Positions 1 to 6,088 of a DNA stretch of 10,760 nt are shown piece by piece. The notes beneath the pieces were generated by a model. The model searched no databases. It had not been told where the DNA came from and saw nothing but the letters and a program-made list of their open reading frames with translations. Positions within the stretch are counted from its first letter, which is position 1. Every line of letters begins with the position of its first letter. The stretch comes from Clostridia bacterium. GTDB lineage: Bacteria > Bacillota_A > Clostridia > Christensenellales > Aristaeellaceae. The position numbers and the translations under genes are program-made. The stretch lies in the NCBI GenBank assembly GCA_009783365.1, contig WRHG01000053.1, forward strand, positions 1 through 10,760. Reading direction: 5' to 3'.

Positions 1-713
1 CAGCGCAGGGCGTACAGCACCGTGAGCAAGAGGAAGAAGAAGGAGGCGATATCGTTGTTCAGGGTGCCTCCAAAGATAAAAAACATGGGCTGGAATGCGG
101 CGAACAGGACGCCCGTGCGAACCCCGCGCATGGAACAGCCCAGTTCCTCTAGGATGCGCCATACAAGCCATAAACTGAGGGATGCGAAGAGCATCGTAAT
201 GATTTGCAGATTAGAAAGAGCGGCTTCCAGCGGAAGCCCGGCCAACAGGTTAAGCCTTAAAAACCCGGCTTGGATAAGGTGATATAAAGGAGGATGATAA
301 AAATCTTCATATGCTTTCACCAGAGGGCTTTCCATAGGCAGACGGCCGAACTTGACAAGGTAGTTGATGAAGCCAAGGTGCCCGCCGTAGATCCGGGTGT
401 CCTCCAGAGAGCCGAAACTTCCTAAGTCGTGCCAGGAAAAATCATAGGACATATGGATGACAAAGGCAAGCTGCGCGAGGAAGCCGGCAGCCAGAATCAG
501 CGGGACAGCATATTCTTTTAAGGATATTTTGCGAAGACGTAAGAAAAGCAGCAACAGAGCATAAGCCCCGAAAAGCCCCAGGCAAACACTGTTTTTAAGG
601 CTGCCGGGCCGGTCCAAAAGCAGGGTCAGCAGCAGCCAGCTCAACAGTGCGCTCAGAATCAGCAAAAGCGGCCAGCGCCGTATGAAAAAAGGCCGGGAGG
701 GATGGAGCCTCAT
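1..713 (-). CDS. GT-C-fold membrane glycosyltransferase (PMT/ArnT-like), 3' end outside window
   Basis: The frame is open from an ATG at 713-711 to the window edge, giving the first 237 residues with no stop. An AAAGGA Shine-Dalgarno lies 9 nt before the start, and the gene begins 14 bp after the stop of the EFR1 gene, so the two are probably co-transcribed. Residues 15-33, 43-60 and 68-87 are hydrophobic membrane segments, followed by an extracytoplasmic stretch with a WHD (95-97), a GGHLGFINYL stretch (110-119), a G-RLP turn (123-126) and HPPLYHLI (140-147). A TLNND element (217-221) follows a later helix. This order (acidic residue in the first loop, short helix ending in GxLP, then HPPLY, then NND) is typical of GT-C enzymes that transfer sugars from polyprenyl-phosphate donors outside the membrane. 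Acceptor and sugar cannot be told. The C-terminal part is missing, so the exact family is not fixed. Confidence 0.75.
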   Translation of the reverse strand, partial: MRLHPSRPFFIRRWPLLLILSALLSWLLLTLLLDRPGSLKNSVCLGLFGAYALLLLFLRLRKISLKEYAVPLILAAGFLAQLAFVIHMSYDFSWHDLGSFGSLEDTRIYGGHLGFINYLVKFGRLPMESPLVKAYEDFYHPPLYHLIQAGFLRLNLLAGLPLEAALSNLQIITMLFASLSLWLVWRILEELGCSMRGVRTGVLFAAFQPMFFIFGGTLNNDIASFFFLLLTVLYALR

Positions 714-727
714 GAGGGCTTGTCCTT

Positions 728-1507
728 TCAGGAGAATGTTTTGCTATCGGAAGGCGGTTTTGGCAGGAGGTCGTTCGCGCAAACTTCAGGGTTATGATAT
801 CTTCGCCGTGTTTTCGTCCGACTTCCGTATTGAATCGCCTGAACCGGGCACCAGCTGATGCAAGCGGCGCAGTGCTCGCAATGATGCGCCCAACTGGGTT
901 TACCGTCGAGGGTCCGTATGTTTCCAACCGGACAAATTTGAGCGCACAGGCCGCACGCGGTACAGGAATCCTCCGTGGAAAACTTAGCGTCAAGGGAAGG
1001 AATGTTTTTGTACAGTTTTTTAGCCGTAAACTTAAACGCTCTGACTGACCGGGTACCGGCGGCTATCTCCGCGCAGGCGCGCCGGAGGCGCTCATCCGCC
1101 TTATGTAACTTGGCAGCGCATTTGTTCGGGTCGGCGGGATTATATGCCAAGACATAATTGGCCGGCATAAGGATACCCCTGCCGTAATCCAGTTGGAGAT
1201 TTTTGCCGCGGAACGCCGACCGCAGCGCGGCTATCGAACCTTGCCCCACCCCGCCCATGGTAACAATGGCAAACAGATAGGTTTCCGGCTTCACTTTCAA
1301 CGTCTCCACAAACGAGCGAACAATCCGGGGAAGGTTGCCGTAATAGGACGGAAACACAAACCCAACCTTCTCCCCGCTGCCGCCCACCGCCTCGCCGGGG
1401 CTTCCGGCCGCCATGGAAACAAGCGGAATATCGCCCAATTCAGCTGCGGCGCGCTTGGCGGCAAAGAATGAATTACCCGTGCCTGAAAACCAAAATATAA
1501 CGGACAT
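728..1507 (-). CDS. EFR1-family flavodoxin/ferredoxin fusion protein
   Basis: A 259-residue cytoplasmic redox protein. The N-terminal half is flavodoxin-like: the phosphate-binding loop SGTGNS (8-13) follows the first beta strand, and FPSYYGNLP (52-60) is the usual second flavin loop. The C-terminal part is a two-cluster ferredoxin: C182, C185, C188 and C192-Pro, then C210, C213, C216 and C220-Pro, which should hold two 4Fe-4S clusters. The RRRYHNPEV tail (235-242) resembles the conserved end of EFR1 proteins. The family is expected to move electrons between FMN and iron-sulfur centres; partner enzymes are unknown. The start is an ATG with GGAGGAG (1514-1520) 6 nt upstream. The gene lies 63 bp after the aldolase stop, with no clear promoter or U-tailed terminator between, so it probably rides on the aldolase transcript. 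Family assignment is firm, physiological role is not. Confidence 0.88.
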   Translation of the reverse strand: MSVIFWFSGTGNSFFAAKRAAAELGDIPLVSMAAGSPGEAVGGSGEKVGFVFPSYYGNLPRIVRSFVETLKVKPETYLFAIVTMGGVGQGSIAALRSAFRGKNLQLDYGRGILMPANYVLAYNPADPNKCAAKLHKADERLRRACAEIAAGTRSVRAFKFTAKKLYKNIPSLDAKFSTEDSCTACGLCAQICPVGNIRTLDGKPSWAHHCEHCAACISWCPVQAIQYGSRTKTRRRYHNPEVCANDLLPKPPSDSKTFS

Positions 1508-1570
1508 CTTACGCTCCTCCCCCAGAGGCCGAGCCCCCGGATATGAGTCCTGTAAAGGGCCTCCGGCTCC

Positions 1571-2500
1571 TCACGCTGCTCCGTTGCACCCCAAAACATT
1601 TACAATCTTGTGGCGCACCATGTCCCGCAGGGAGTCCCGGGCGCCGCTTAAGTATTGACGGGGATCGAAGTGATCGGGGTGTTCAGCCAAGTGCTTGCGG
1701 ATGAGGGCGGTGAAGGCCAGGCGCAAGTCGCTGTCAATATTAATTTTGCATACGGCAGATTTTGCGGCCTGACGCAGCATGCTCTCAGGCACGCCCTTGG
1801 CGCCGGGCATGCTGCCGCCATAACGGTTGATGATGTCCACATACTCCGGGATGACGCTGCTGGCTCCGTGGAGCACAATGGGAAAACCGGGCAGGCGCTT
1901 GCTCACTTCCTCCAGGATGTCAAAGCGCAGGTGCGGCTCACCGGTAAATTTAAAAGCCCCGTGGCTGGTGCCGATGGCAATGGCCAGGCTGTCGCAGCCG
2001 GTACGGGCGGCGAACTCCTCCACTTCCTCAGGGCGGGTATAGCTGGAGTCCTCGGCAGACACTTTCACGTCATCCTCCACGCCCGCCAGACGGCCCAGCT
2101 CGGCTTCCACGGTGACGCCCCTGTCGTGGGCGTAAGCCACAACCTGCTTGGTCAGGGCAATGTTTTCTTCAAAGGAATGGTGGCTGCCGTCGATCATCAC
2201 GCTGGTAAAGCCGCCGTCAATACAGCTTTTACAGGTTTCAAAATCCGGGCCATGGTCCAGATGGACCGCGATGGGCAAATCCGTGTCCGCGAGGGCTGCC
2301 TCGATCATCTTCATCAGGTACACATGCTTGGCATACTTGCGGGCTCCGGCGCTGACCTGTAAAACCAAGGGCGCGTTTTCCTGCTTGGCCCCCTCCGTAA
2401 TGCCTTGGATGATCTCCATGTTGTTGACGTTAAAAGCGCCGATCGCATAACCTTCCGCGTACGCTTTTTGAAACATTTCCGTGGTATTGACCAATGGCAT
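1571..2500 (-). CDS. fba: Class II fructose-1,6-bisphosphate aldolase
   Basis: A 309-residue zinc-dependent aldolase that interconverts fructose 1,6-bisphosphate with dihydroxyacetone phosphate and glyceraldehyde 3-phosphate in glycolysis and gluconeogenesis. Family signatures visible are GAFNVNN (21-27), HLDHG with catalytic D82 and zinc ligand H83, the second zinc site region around E134 (EAELGRLAGVEDD), H180 in GTSHGAFKF, H211 in LHGASSV, and the phosphate-binding NIDSD (254-258). FDPRQYL (278-284) is the usual C-terminal element. The length fits bacterial class II enzymes of the Bacillota type. The start at 2498-2500 is preferred because AAAGGAGGA (2508-2516) sits 7 nt upstream. A longer in-frame start at 2531-2533 would overlap the -10 box and so cannot be on the mRNA. 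A related tagatose-bisphosphate aldolase role is possible, but no sugar-catabolic neighbours support it. Confidence 0.93.
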   Translation of the reverse strand: MPLVNTTEMFQKAYAEGYAIGAFNVNNMEIIQGITEGAKQENAPLVLQVSAGARKYAKHVYLMKMIEAALADTDLPIAVHLDHGPDFETCKSCIDGGFTSVMIDGSHHSFEENIALTKQVVAYAHDRGVTVEAELGRLAGVEDDVKVSAEDSSYTRPEEVEEFAARTGCDSLAIAIGTSHGAFKFTGEPHLRFDILEEVSKRLPGFPIVLHGASSVIPEYVDIINRYGGSMPGAKGVPESMLRQAAKSAVCKINIDSDLRLAFTALIRKHLAEHPDHFDPRQYLSGARDSLRDMVRHKIVNVLGCNGAA

Positions 2501-2531
2501 AAAATCGTCCTCCTTTTGCGCTATCAAAAGC

Positions 2532-2558
2532 ATTATATCAAAAAGCAGACCGTTTGAA
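2532..2558 (-). promoter_or_regulatory. Sigma-A-type promoter of the aldolase gene
   Basis: Reading the minus strand, a perfect TATAAT occupies 2537-2532. A weak -35 candidate, TTCAAA, lies at 2558-2553 with a short 15-bp spacer. Initiation would fall near 2525, giving a leader of about 25 nt that just contains the Shine-Dalgarno. The -10 match is strong, the -35 is doubtful. Confidence 0.55.
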
Positions 2559-2619
2559 CAGTGGAATGAAGCGCCGCTTCAACCCATACCCGTCCTTCCG
2601 AGCCGTCATCTTCCTCCGT

Positions 2620-2648
2620 TTGACATTCTTGCCAACCGATGCTATGAT
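2620..2648 (+). promoter_or_regulatory. Consensus sigma-A promoter of the RnfG-like gene
   Basis: A perfect TTGACA (2620-2625) is followed by a 17-bp spacer and TATGAT (2643-2648), five of six matches to the -10 consensus. Transcription should begin near 2655, leaving a leader of about 40 nt before the ATG at 2695. The aldolase promoter fires in the opposite direction about 85 bp away. This is the closest match to consensus among the promoters in the window. Confidence 0.8.
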
Positions 2649-2694
2649 CAACCCATGATTCGGGGCGCGCCCCATTGTAAGGAATGAAAGATTC

Positions 2695-3318
2695 ATGAAA
2701 AGAGTGCCTGCTTCTATCACATTAATGCTGGTCTCGTTGGTTGCGGCGGTACTGCTGGCGCTGACGAACAGCGTAACCCGGGACCCCATCCGGCTGGCAG
2801 CCCTATCGGAAGCGAACAGTGCCCGCAAGACCGTGCTGCCTCTCGCCGAAGAATACGAACCGGTTGAAACACCCACAGAGGTGGATTCCCTCTATGAAGG
2901 CAGGGTGGGAGACCAAGTGGTGGGTCATACCGCCACCGTTACCGTCCAGGGATTCGCAGGTCCTGTTGAAGTGACCGTTGGCATGGATATGTCCGGCGTA
3001 TTAACGGGCTTAAGCGTGGGCGGAAGCGCTTTTGCGGAAACCGCCGGGCTGGGTGACCTAGCCAAGAGCCCTTCCTTTACGGATCAGTTTGTGGGCAAAG
3101 CCGTGCCTGTAACGCTTGGGGATGGCATTGACGCCATCAGCGGCGCCACCATTACCAGCCGTGCCGTGGTGGGCGGCGTAAACATGGCTGCGCAGGCAAT
3201 AAGGCCAGCTGTGGAAATGACGGCCGGCACAGAGGCAGACACGGTGAGCGCAGCTTCCGCTACCGTAAACGCGGAGCAAGCCGGCCGGGAAGAAACAGCC
3301 GGCGATGTCCTTGAATAG
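2695..3318 (+). CDS. RnfG-like FMN-binding, membrane-tethered protein
   Basis: A 207-residue protein with one N-terminal membrane helix (about 7-25) and an extracytoplasmic FMN-binding domain (about 68-170). After the helix comes LTNSVTRDPI (23-32), a stretch found at this point in RnfG subunits. AETAGLGD (114-121) and DAISGATITSRAVV (146-159) are the two hallmark motifs; T152 in SGAT is the expected site of phosphoester-linked FMN, added by an ApbE flavin transferase (none here). Residues 171-207 form a low-complexity Ala/Glu/Thr tail with no recognised motif. In Rnf and Nqr complexes such subunits carry electrons between flavins, but here no rnfABCDE gene is adjacent. It has its own strong promoter and converges on the propeller gene with a 20-bp gap. 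AAGGA (2679-2683) lies 11 nt before the ATG. A stand-alone FMN-binding redox protein is the alternative to a displaced Rnf subunit. Confidence 0.83.
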   Translation: MKRVPASITLMLVSLVAAVLLALTNSVTRDPIRLAALSEANSARKTVLPLAEEYEPVETPTEVDSLYEGRVGDQVVGHTATVTVQGFAGPVEVTVGMDMSGVLTGLSVGGSAFAETAGLGDLAKSPSFTDQFVGKAVPVTLGDGIDAISGATITSRAVVGGVNMAAQAIRPAVEMTAGTEADTVSAASATVNAEQAGREETAGDVLE

Positions 3319-3338
3319 GTAACGCCGCGCAATAACCA

Positions 3339-4478
3339 TCAGGGCTGCCACAGGCTGTTCATATCCAGACGCATCAGAAGTGAGCCGTCCAGGCCGTCCC
3401 GCTCTCCCTCGGCCATGACCCATACCTGGTCATTCCACTCCACAAATTCTATGGAAAAGAAATCCATATTGTCCAGGGGGTATTCTCTGCGCCCCATTTC
3501 CCGGCCTGTTTTGTTCAGCAGTAAAAAGTTAAGTTTCTTTCCGCGGTCCGCCGTATATAACAAGCAGTATCCCTGGGGAATCTCCACCACATCCTCGAAG
3601 CGATAGCCGTTTCCCTCCAGGTTAAATTCCATTTCCCAGCGAATCTGGCCCTCTTTGCTGATGCTTGCCGCATATCCCTTACTATCCGAATAATTCTGCG
3701 CATCCATGGTGCCTCCCACGGCTACCACCGTTCCATCCAAGGCTTCGATGCCGGCCCGGAAAAGGCCCGTCCTTCCATCCCTGTCCTGCATGCTGACCCG
3801 CCAGATGAGTTTTCCGCCATAGCTTACCTTGGCTACGGAGGGCACGTCGCCCCGCTCCGCGTCCCTGCCAAAAAGCAGCAAACCCTCCCCTGCCGCGACA
3901 AGGTGAAAAAGCTGAATCGTTTGCGCTGCTGATATGCTCCACAACACCTCACCCAGGGGCGTTTCGAAAAAATACTCTCGCTCGCCGGTGATCGGATTGG
4001 GCCCGGCATTCCAATAACGCCCTTTCACCACTTTTACATCCGGCCAATCCGTAGGCTGTTGCTGCCGGCCCGTTTCCTTCCCGTCGGGGGACAGGGTGGT
4101 TTTCCATACCTCTTCCATCTCCTGGTACACCGAATGATGGGCCCATCCCGCCAGATTTCCGTCCTCCAGCTCGATAAAGCGGCAGTAAACCGTAGCTCCC
4201 GGCAGGGATCCGAAGTGCCGATCCCAGGCGATGGTTCCGTCCGGCGCAAGGCTCACCACCCGGGCCAAATAATCCCTCTCGTCCAGCAGATCGCCCTCCG
4301 GCCCTTTTCGAGTGGAACACGGCAGCAGCAGATTGCCGTTTCGCAGCACCAGCGGGTCAAAACAGGCTCCTTCCAGATATATCTCCTGCCGAACCACAGC
4401 CTCGCCCAAGGCCGGTATGACTGTCGTCAGCACCAGAAGCAGCGCCAGCGCGCCCAGCGTATTCCGCCATTTCCCCAT
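3339..4478 (-). CDS. Secreted beta-propeller-like (PQQ-repeat-like) protein of unknown function
   Basis: A 379-residue protein with a typical signal peptide: MGKWR, a hydrophobic core at 8-21, and a likely cleavage site near ALG/EA (24-27). The mature part is beta-rich with repeated turn-then-tryptophan units that look like propeller blades: PDGTIAW (79-85), LGEVLW (175-180), GGKLIW (221-226) and EGQIRW (276-281), plus DGNLAGW (106-112) and DGTVVAV (248-254). No catalytic motif is visible, so it is more likely a binding or scaffold protein than an enzyme. The ATG at 4476-4478 is chosen over an in-frame TTG at 4494-4496 because GGGAGG is 9-10 nt upstream and it gives a cleaner signal peptide. 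It is the third gene after walJ and rlmH, 61 bp after the rlmH stop. A TATAAC in that gap could be a weak internal -10, without a good -35. Exact function is unknown. Confidence 0.72.
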   Translation of the reverse strand: MGKWRNTLGALALLLVLTTVIPALGEAVVRQEIYLEGACFDPLVLRNGNLLLPCSTRKGPEGDLLDERDYLARVVSLAPDGTIAWDRHFGSLPGATVYCRFIELEDGNLAGWAHHSVYQEMEEVWKTTLSPDGKETGRQQQPTDWPDVKVVKGRYWNAGPNPITGEREYFFETPLGEVLWSISAAQTIQLFHLVAAGEGLLLFGRDAERGDVPSVAKVSYGGKLIWRVSMQDRDGRTGLFRAGIEALDGTVVAVGGTMDAQNYSDSKGYAASISKEGQIRWEMEFNLEGNGYRFEDVVEIPQGYCLLYTADRGKKLNFLLLNKTGREMGRREYPLDNMDFFSIEFVEWNDQVWVMAEGERDGLDGSLLMRLDMNSLWQP

Positions 4479-4539
4479 GTTTTTGCCCCCTCCCAACCCT
4501 TTGCTTTATGGATTGTTATACCCGAGGCCATGCAGAGCC

Positions 4540-5019
4540 TCACTTATGGTATCGCTCCCCGGCGTTGATTTTTGCCGCCCGAAAAAGCTGCTCCAGCAGC
4601 ATCACCCGGGCCAGGGTATGCGGAAAGGTAAGGCGGCCCATGCTCAGCCGCTCGTCCGCCCGGTTCAAAACATCTTCATGCAGCCCCAGCGAGCCGCCGA
4701 TTACAAAGGTAACGTCACTCTTCCCCCGGGTAAAGAGGCCTTGAAGCTTATCCGCAAATTCGGGGCTTGTCCATTGGGCGCCTTCCGCGCACAGGGCGAT
4801 CACATAAACGCCCTGTGCGATATAGGATAAAATCCGATCCCCCTCCCTGCGCAAAACCCGTTCCTGTAATACTGCCAAGGGTTTCGCGGGCTCGCTCTCA
4901 TCCGGAACCTCAGCCAGTGTCACGGGCATCAAGCGTCTGAGCCGCTTTACATACTCCGCTGCAGCATCCGCATAATAGCGCTCCCGCAGCTTTCCAACAC
5001 ATAAAAGGGTTACGCCCAT
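4540..5019 (-). CDS. rlmH: 23S rRNA (pseudouridine1915-N3)-methyltransferase RlmH
   Basis: A 159-residue SPOUT-class methyltransferase that uses SAM to methylate pseudouridine 1915 in helix 69 of 23S rRNA on assembled ribosomes. The length matches known RlmH. The N-terminus begins MGVTLLCVGKL, the family start. The trefoil-knot SAM site is visible as FVIGGSLGL (105-113), and the C-terminus carries the signature SMGRLTFPHTLARVMLLEQ (127-144 or so) ending in the conserved YHK. The frame is open 120 bp further upstream to a TTG that overlaps the walJ stop, but those 40 residues have no family counterpart, so the ATG at 5017-5019 is taken. Its Shine-Dalgarno is oddly placed (see the start-region entry). 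It follows walJ in the same order seen near the walRK locus of Bacillus and relatives, so they are likely co-transcribed. Confidence 0.93.
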   Translation of the reverse strand: MGVTLLCVGKLRERYYADAAAEYVKRLRRLMPVTLAEVPDESEPAKPLAVLQERVLRREGDRILSYIAQGVYVIALCAEGAQWTSPEFADKLQGLFTRGKSDVTFVIGGSLGLHEDVLNRADERLSMGRLTFPHTLARVMLLEQLFRAAKINAGERYHK

Positions 5020-5052
5020 AAACCCCGGGGCAATGGCCCCGGACCCACCTCC
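5020..5052 (-). promoter_or_regulatory. Unusual rlmH ribosome-binding region: Shine-Dalgarno bridged by a hairpin
   Basis: On the minus strand, GGAGGT (5052-5047) is 27 nt from the rlmH ATG, too far for normal initiation. Between them is a perfect 7-bp GC hairpin (CCGGGGC, loop CATT, GCCCCGG; 5042-5025). Folding it out brings the Shine-Dalgarno to an effective 9 nt. No other Shine-Dalgarno is closer. Sequence and complementarity are seen; the bridging function is inferred by analogy with phage T4 gene 38. Confidence 0.5.
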
Positions 5053-5135
5053 CATTCCGCTTGAGGATGCCGCCAAAACGATAGGCAGATGCAGCAATAC
5101 ATCCGCTCGAAGAGGTACGCGGAGCGGTTCTCCCG

Positions 5136-5936
5136 TCAAGCCAGCCTGTAGAGAAAGCTTGCCCGGTGGCGGGCGGCTACATGGAGCGTAATGTCCCGGC
5201 CTACCACAGCCCCCTCCGCGCTAAGCGCCCTATGGGTGGTGCGGTATGCCATGTCCGGCGTGTTGTTTTCTTTACTTAAATGGCCCAGCAGCAAGTGTTT
5301 GGCTCCGGCGTTTAGCAACCGCGCCGCCGCGTCCGCCCCAGCCTCGTTGCTTAAGTGCCCTTTTTTTCCAAGAATCCGCGATTTCAGCGGTTGCGGGTAA
5401 TGGGGATTCCGTTGAAGCAGATCCGGATCATGGTTGCTCTCCAGCAGCACCACATCAGCGCCGCATACGGCGTCGCTGACGGTTTGGGAGAAATACCCAA
5501 GGTCCGTTGCTACGGCAATGCTATGCCTCCGCATGTAAAACCGATAGCCTACCGGGTCGTTGGCATCGTGGGGAATGGAGAAAGCCGCCACCTCAAATCC
5601 TCCCAAAAAAAAGCTTTCCCTCGCGGTTATTATCACACGGCCTCGGGTGGGAATATCGCCCACCGTCCGTTCCAAGCCGCTCCAGGTACCCTCTGTGGCG
5701 TAGATGGGAATGCCCAGCTGGCGACTGACTACGCCAGCCCCCCGTACATGGTCGCTATGCTCGTGGGTAATCAGCAGCGCTTTAACGGAACTTGGGTCAA
5801 GCTGTGCTTCCCGCATGGCCTCCAGCACCTGCTTGCAGCTCATACCACAGTCCACCAATACCCCGCCCTCGTCCCCGGAAAGATAAACCGCATTTCCGCT
5901 GCTGCCGCTAAACAGCGTACAAAAGGTCAGAGACAT
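5136..5936 (-). CDS. walJ: WalJ/YycJ-family MBL-fold metallo-hydrolase
   Basis: A 266-residue metallo-beta-lactamase-fold protein. It begins with FCTLFSGSSGNAVYL (5-19), the N-terminus typical of YycJ/WalJ, then the metal motif THEHSDH (57-63; H58, H60, D62, H63), H123 in IPHD, D145 in ATDLGY, ESNHD (166-170), GKKGHLSN (190-197) and the last ligand H219 in LGHLSKENN. Two metal ions, probably zinc or manganese, are expected. The family is related to phosphodiesterases/nucleases, and WalJ has been linked to coordinating cell-wall processes and DNA repair in Bacillota; the substrate here is unknown. GAGGAG (5943-5948) lies 6 nt before the ATG. rlmH follows, as in the Bacillus wal neighbourhood, but walR and walK are not in this window. 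The upstream leader carries an extended -10 promoter and a 22-bp palindrome. Confidence 0.9.
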   Translation of the reverse strand: MSLTFCTLFSGSSGNAVYLSGDEGGVLVDCGMSCKQVLEAMREAQLDPSSVKALLITHEHSDHVRGAGVVSRQLGIPIYATEGTWSGLERTVGDIPTRGRVIITARESFFLGGFEVAAFSIPHDANDPVGYRFYMRRHSIAVATDLGYFSQTVSDAVCGADVVLLESNHDPDLLQRNPHYPQPLKSRILGKKGHLSNEAGADAAARLLNAGAKHLLLGHLSKENNTPDMAYRTTHRALSAEGAVVGRDITLHVAARHRASFLYRLA

Positions 5937-5965
5937 AGATGGCTCCTCTACTCGGTTCAGCTACA

Positions 5966-5987
5966 CAAACCCTACATGTTGGGTTTG
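5966..5987. repeat. 22-bp palindrome in the walJ leader, possible operator or hairpin
   Basis: The arms CAAACCC and GGGTTTG are perfect inverted repeats around a centre whose inner six bases, ACATGT, are themselves palindromic; only one symmetric pair mismatches. It lies between the walJ -10 (5998-6003) and its Shine-Dalgarno (5943-5948), roughly +4 to +25 of the predicted transcript. It could bind a dimeric repressor or fold as a 7-bp RNA hairpin with an 8-nt loop. There is no U tract after it, so it is not a terminator. Confidence 0.55.
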
Positions 5988-5997
5988 CATTGTTGTC

Positions 5998-6006
5998 ATT
6001 CTACCA
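5998..6006 (-). promoter_or_regulatory. Extended -10 promoter of the walJ–rlmH operon
   Basis: On the minus strand the sequence TGGTAGAAT gives a TGn extension plus TAGAAT (6003-5998), five of six matches to TATAAT. No good -35 is present at 16-18 bp; the upstream stretch is pyrimidine-rich. Start of transcription is expected near 5990, about 55 nt before the ATG. Confidence 0.5.
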
Positions 6007-6042
6007 TAAAAAGGGGAGAAAGAAAAGCAAGGCATTTTCAGC

Positions 6043-6071
6043 TTGACCGGAGGCTCTTCATGAGGTAAACT
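6043..6071 (+). promoter_or_regulatory. Promoter of the SAM riboswitch–metK transcript
   Basis: TTGACC (6043-6048), a 17-bp spacer and TAAACT (6066-6071) give five of six and four of six matches to consensus. Initiation near 6078 would place the aptamer about 10 nt into the RNA, as is usual for S-box leaders. It diverges from the walJ promoter. Confidence 0.65.
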
Positions 6072-6088
6072 GCATAGGACAAGTGAAC

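Noticed and set aside
1508..1570. Possible terminator between aldolase and EFR1 genes (GGAGGCC/GGCCTCT)
   Set aside because: The arms are separated by a large loop and no T tract follows, so it does not meet the form of an intrinsic terminator.
1655..2362. A 235-codon open frame on the plus strand opposite the aldolase
   Set aside because: It mirrors the codon pattern of the well-supported aldolase on the other strand, has no Shine-Dalgarno and resembles no family.
2684..2698. Four-codon reading frame (MKDS) overlapping the RnfG-like start by ATGA
   Set aside because: It is very short, and the same AAGGA serves either ATG only approximately (2 nt spacing to this one, too close). Probably chance.
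3319..3338. Gap between the converging RnfG-like and propeller genes, checked for a bidirectional terminator
   Set aside because: Only three base pairs can form at the ends and there is no T tract on either strand.
4495..4539. GAGGC/GCCTC hairpin after the rlmH stop
   Set aside because: A 5-bp stem with an 8-nt loop and no U tail is too weak to call a terminator.
6008..6027. 20-nt all-purine run between the divergent walJ and metK promoters
   Set aside because: Could be an UP-like or triplex-prone tract, but it is short, not a mirror repeat, and lies where a weak -35 region is expected.
5355..6068. A 237-codon plus-strand frame opposite walJ
   Set aside because: Antisense shadow of walJ; its end runs through the divergent promoter region, and it has no family features.
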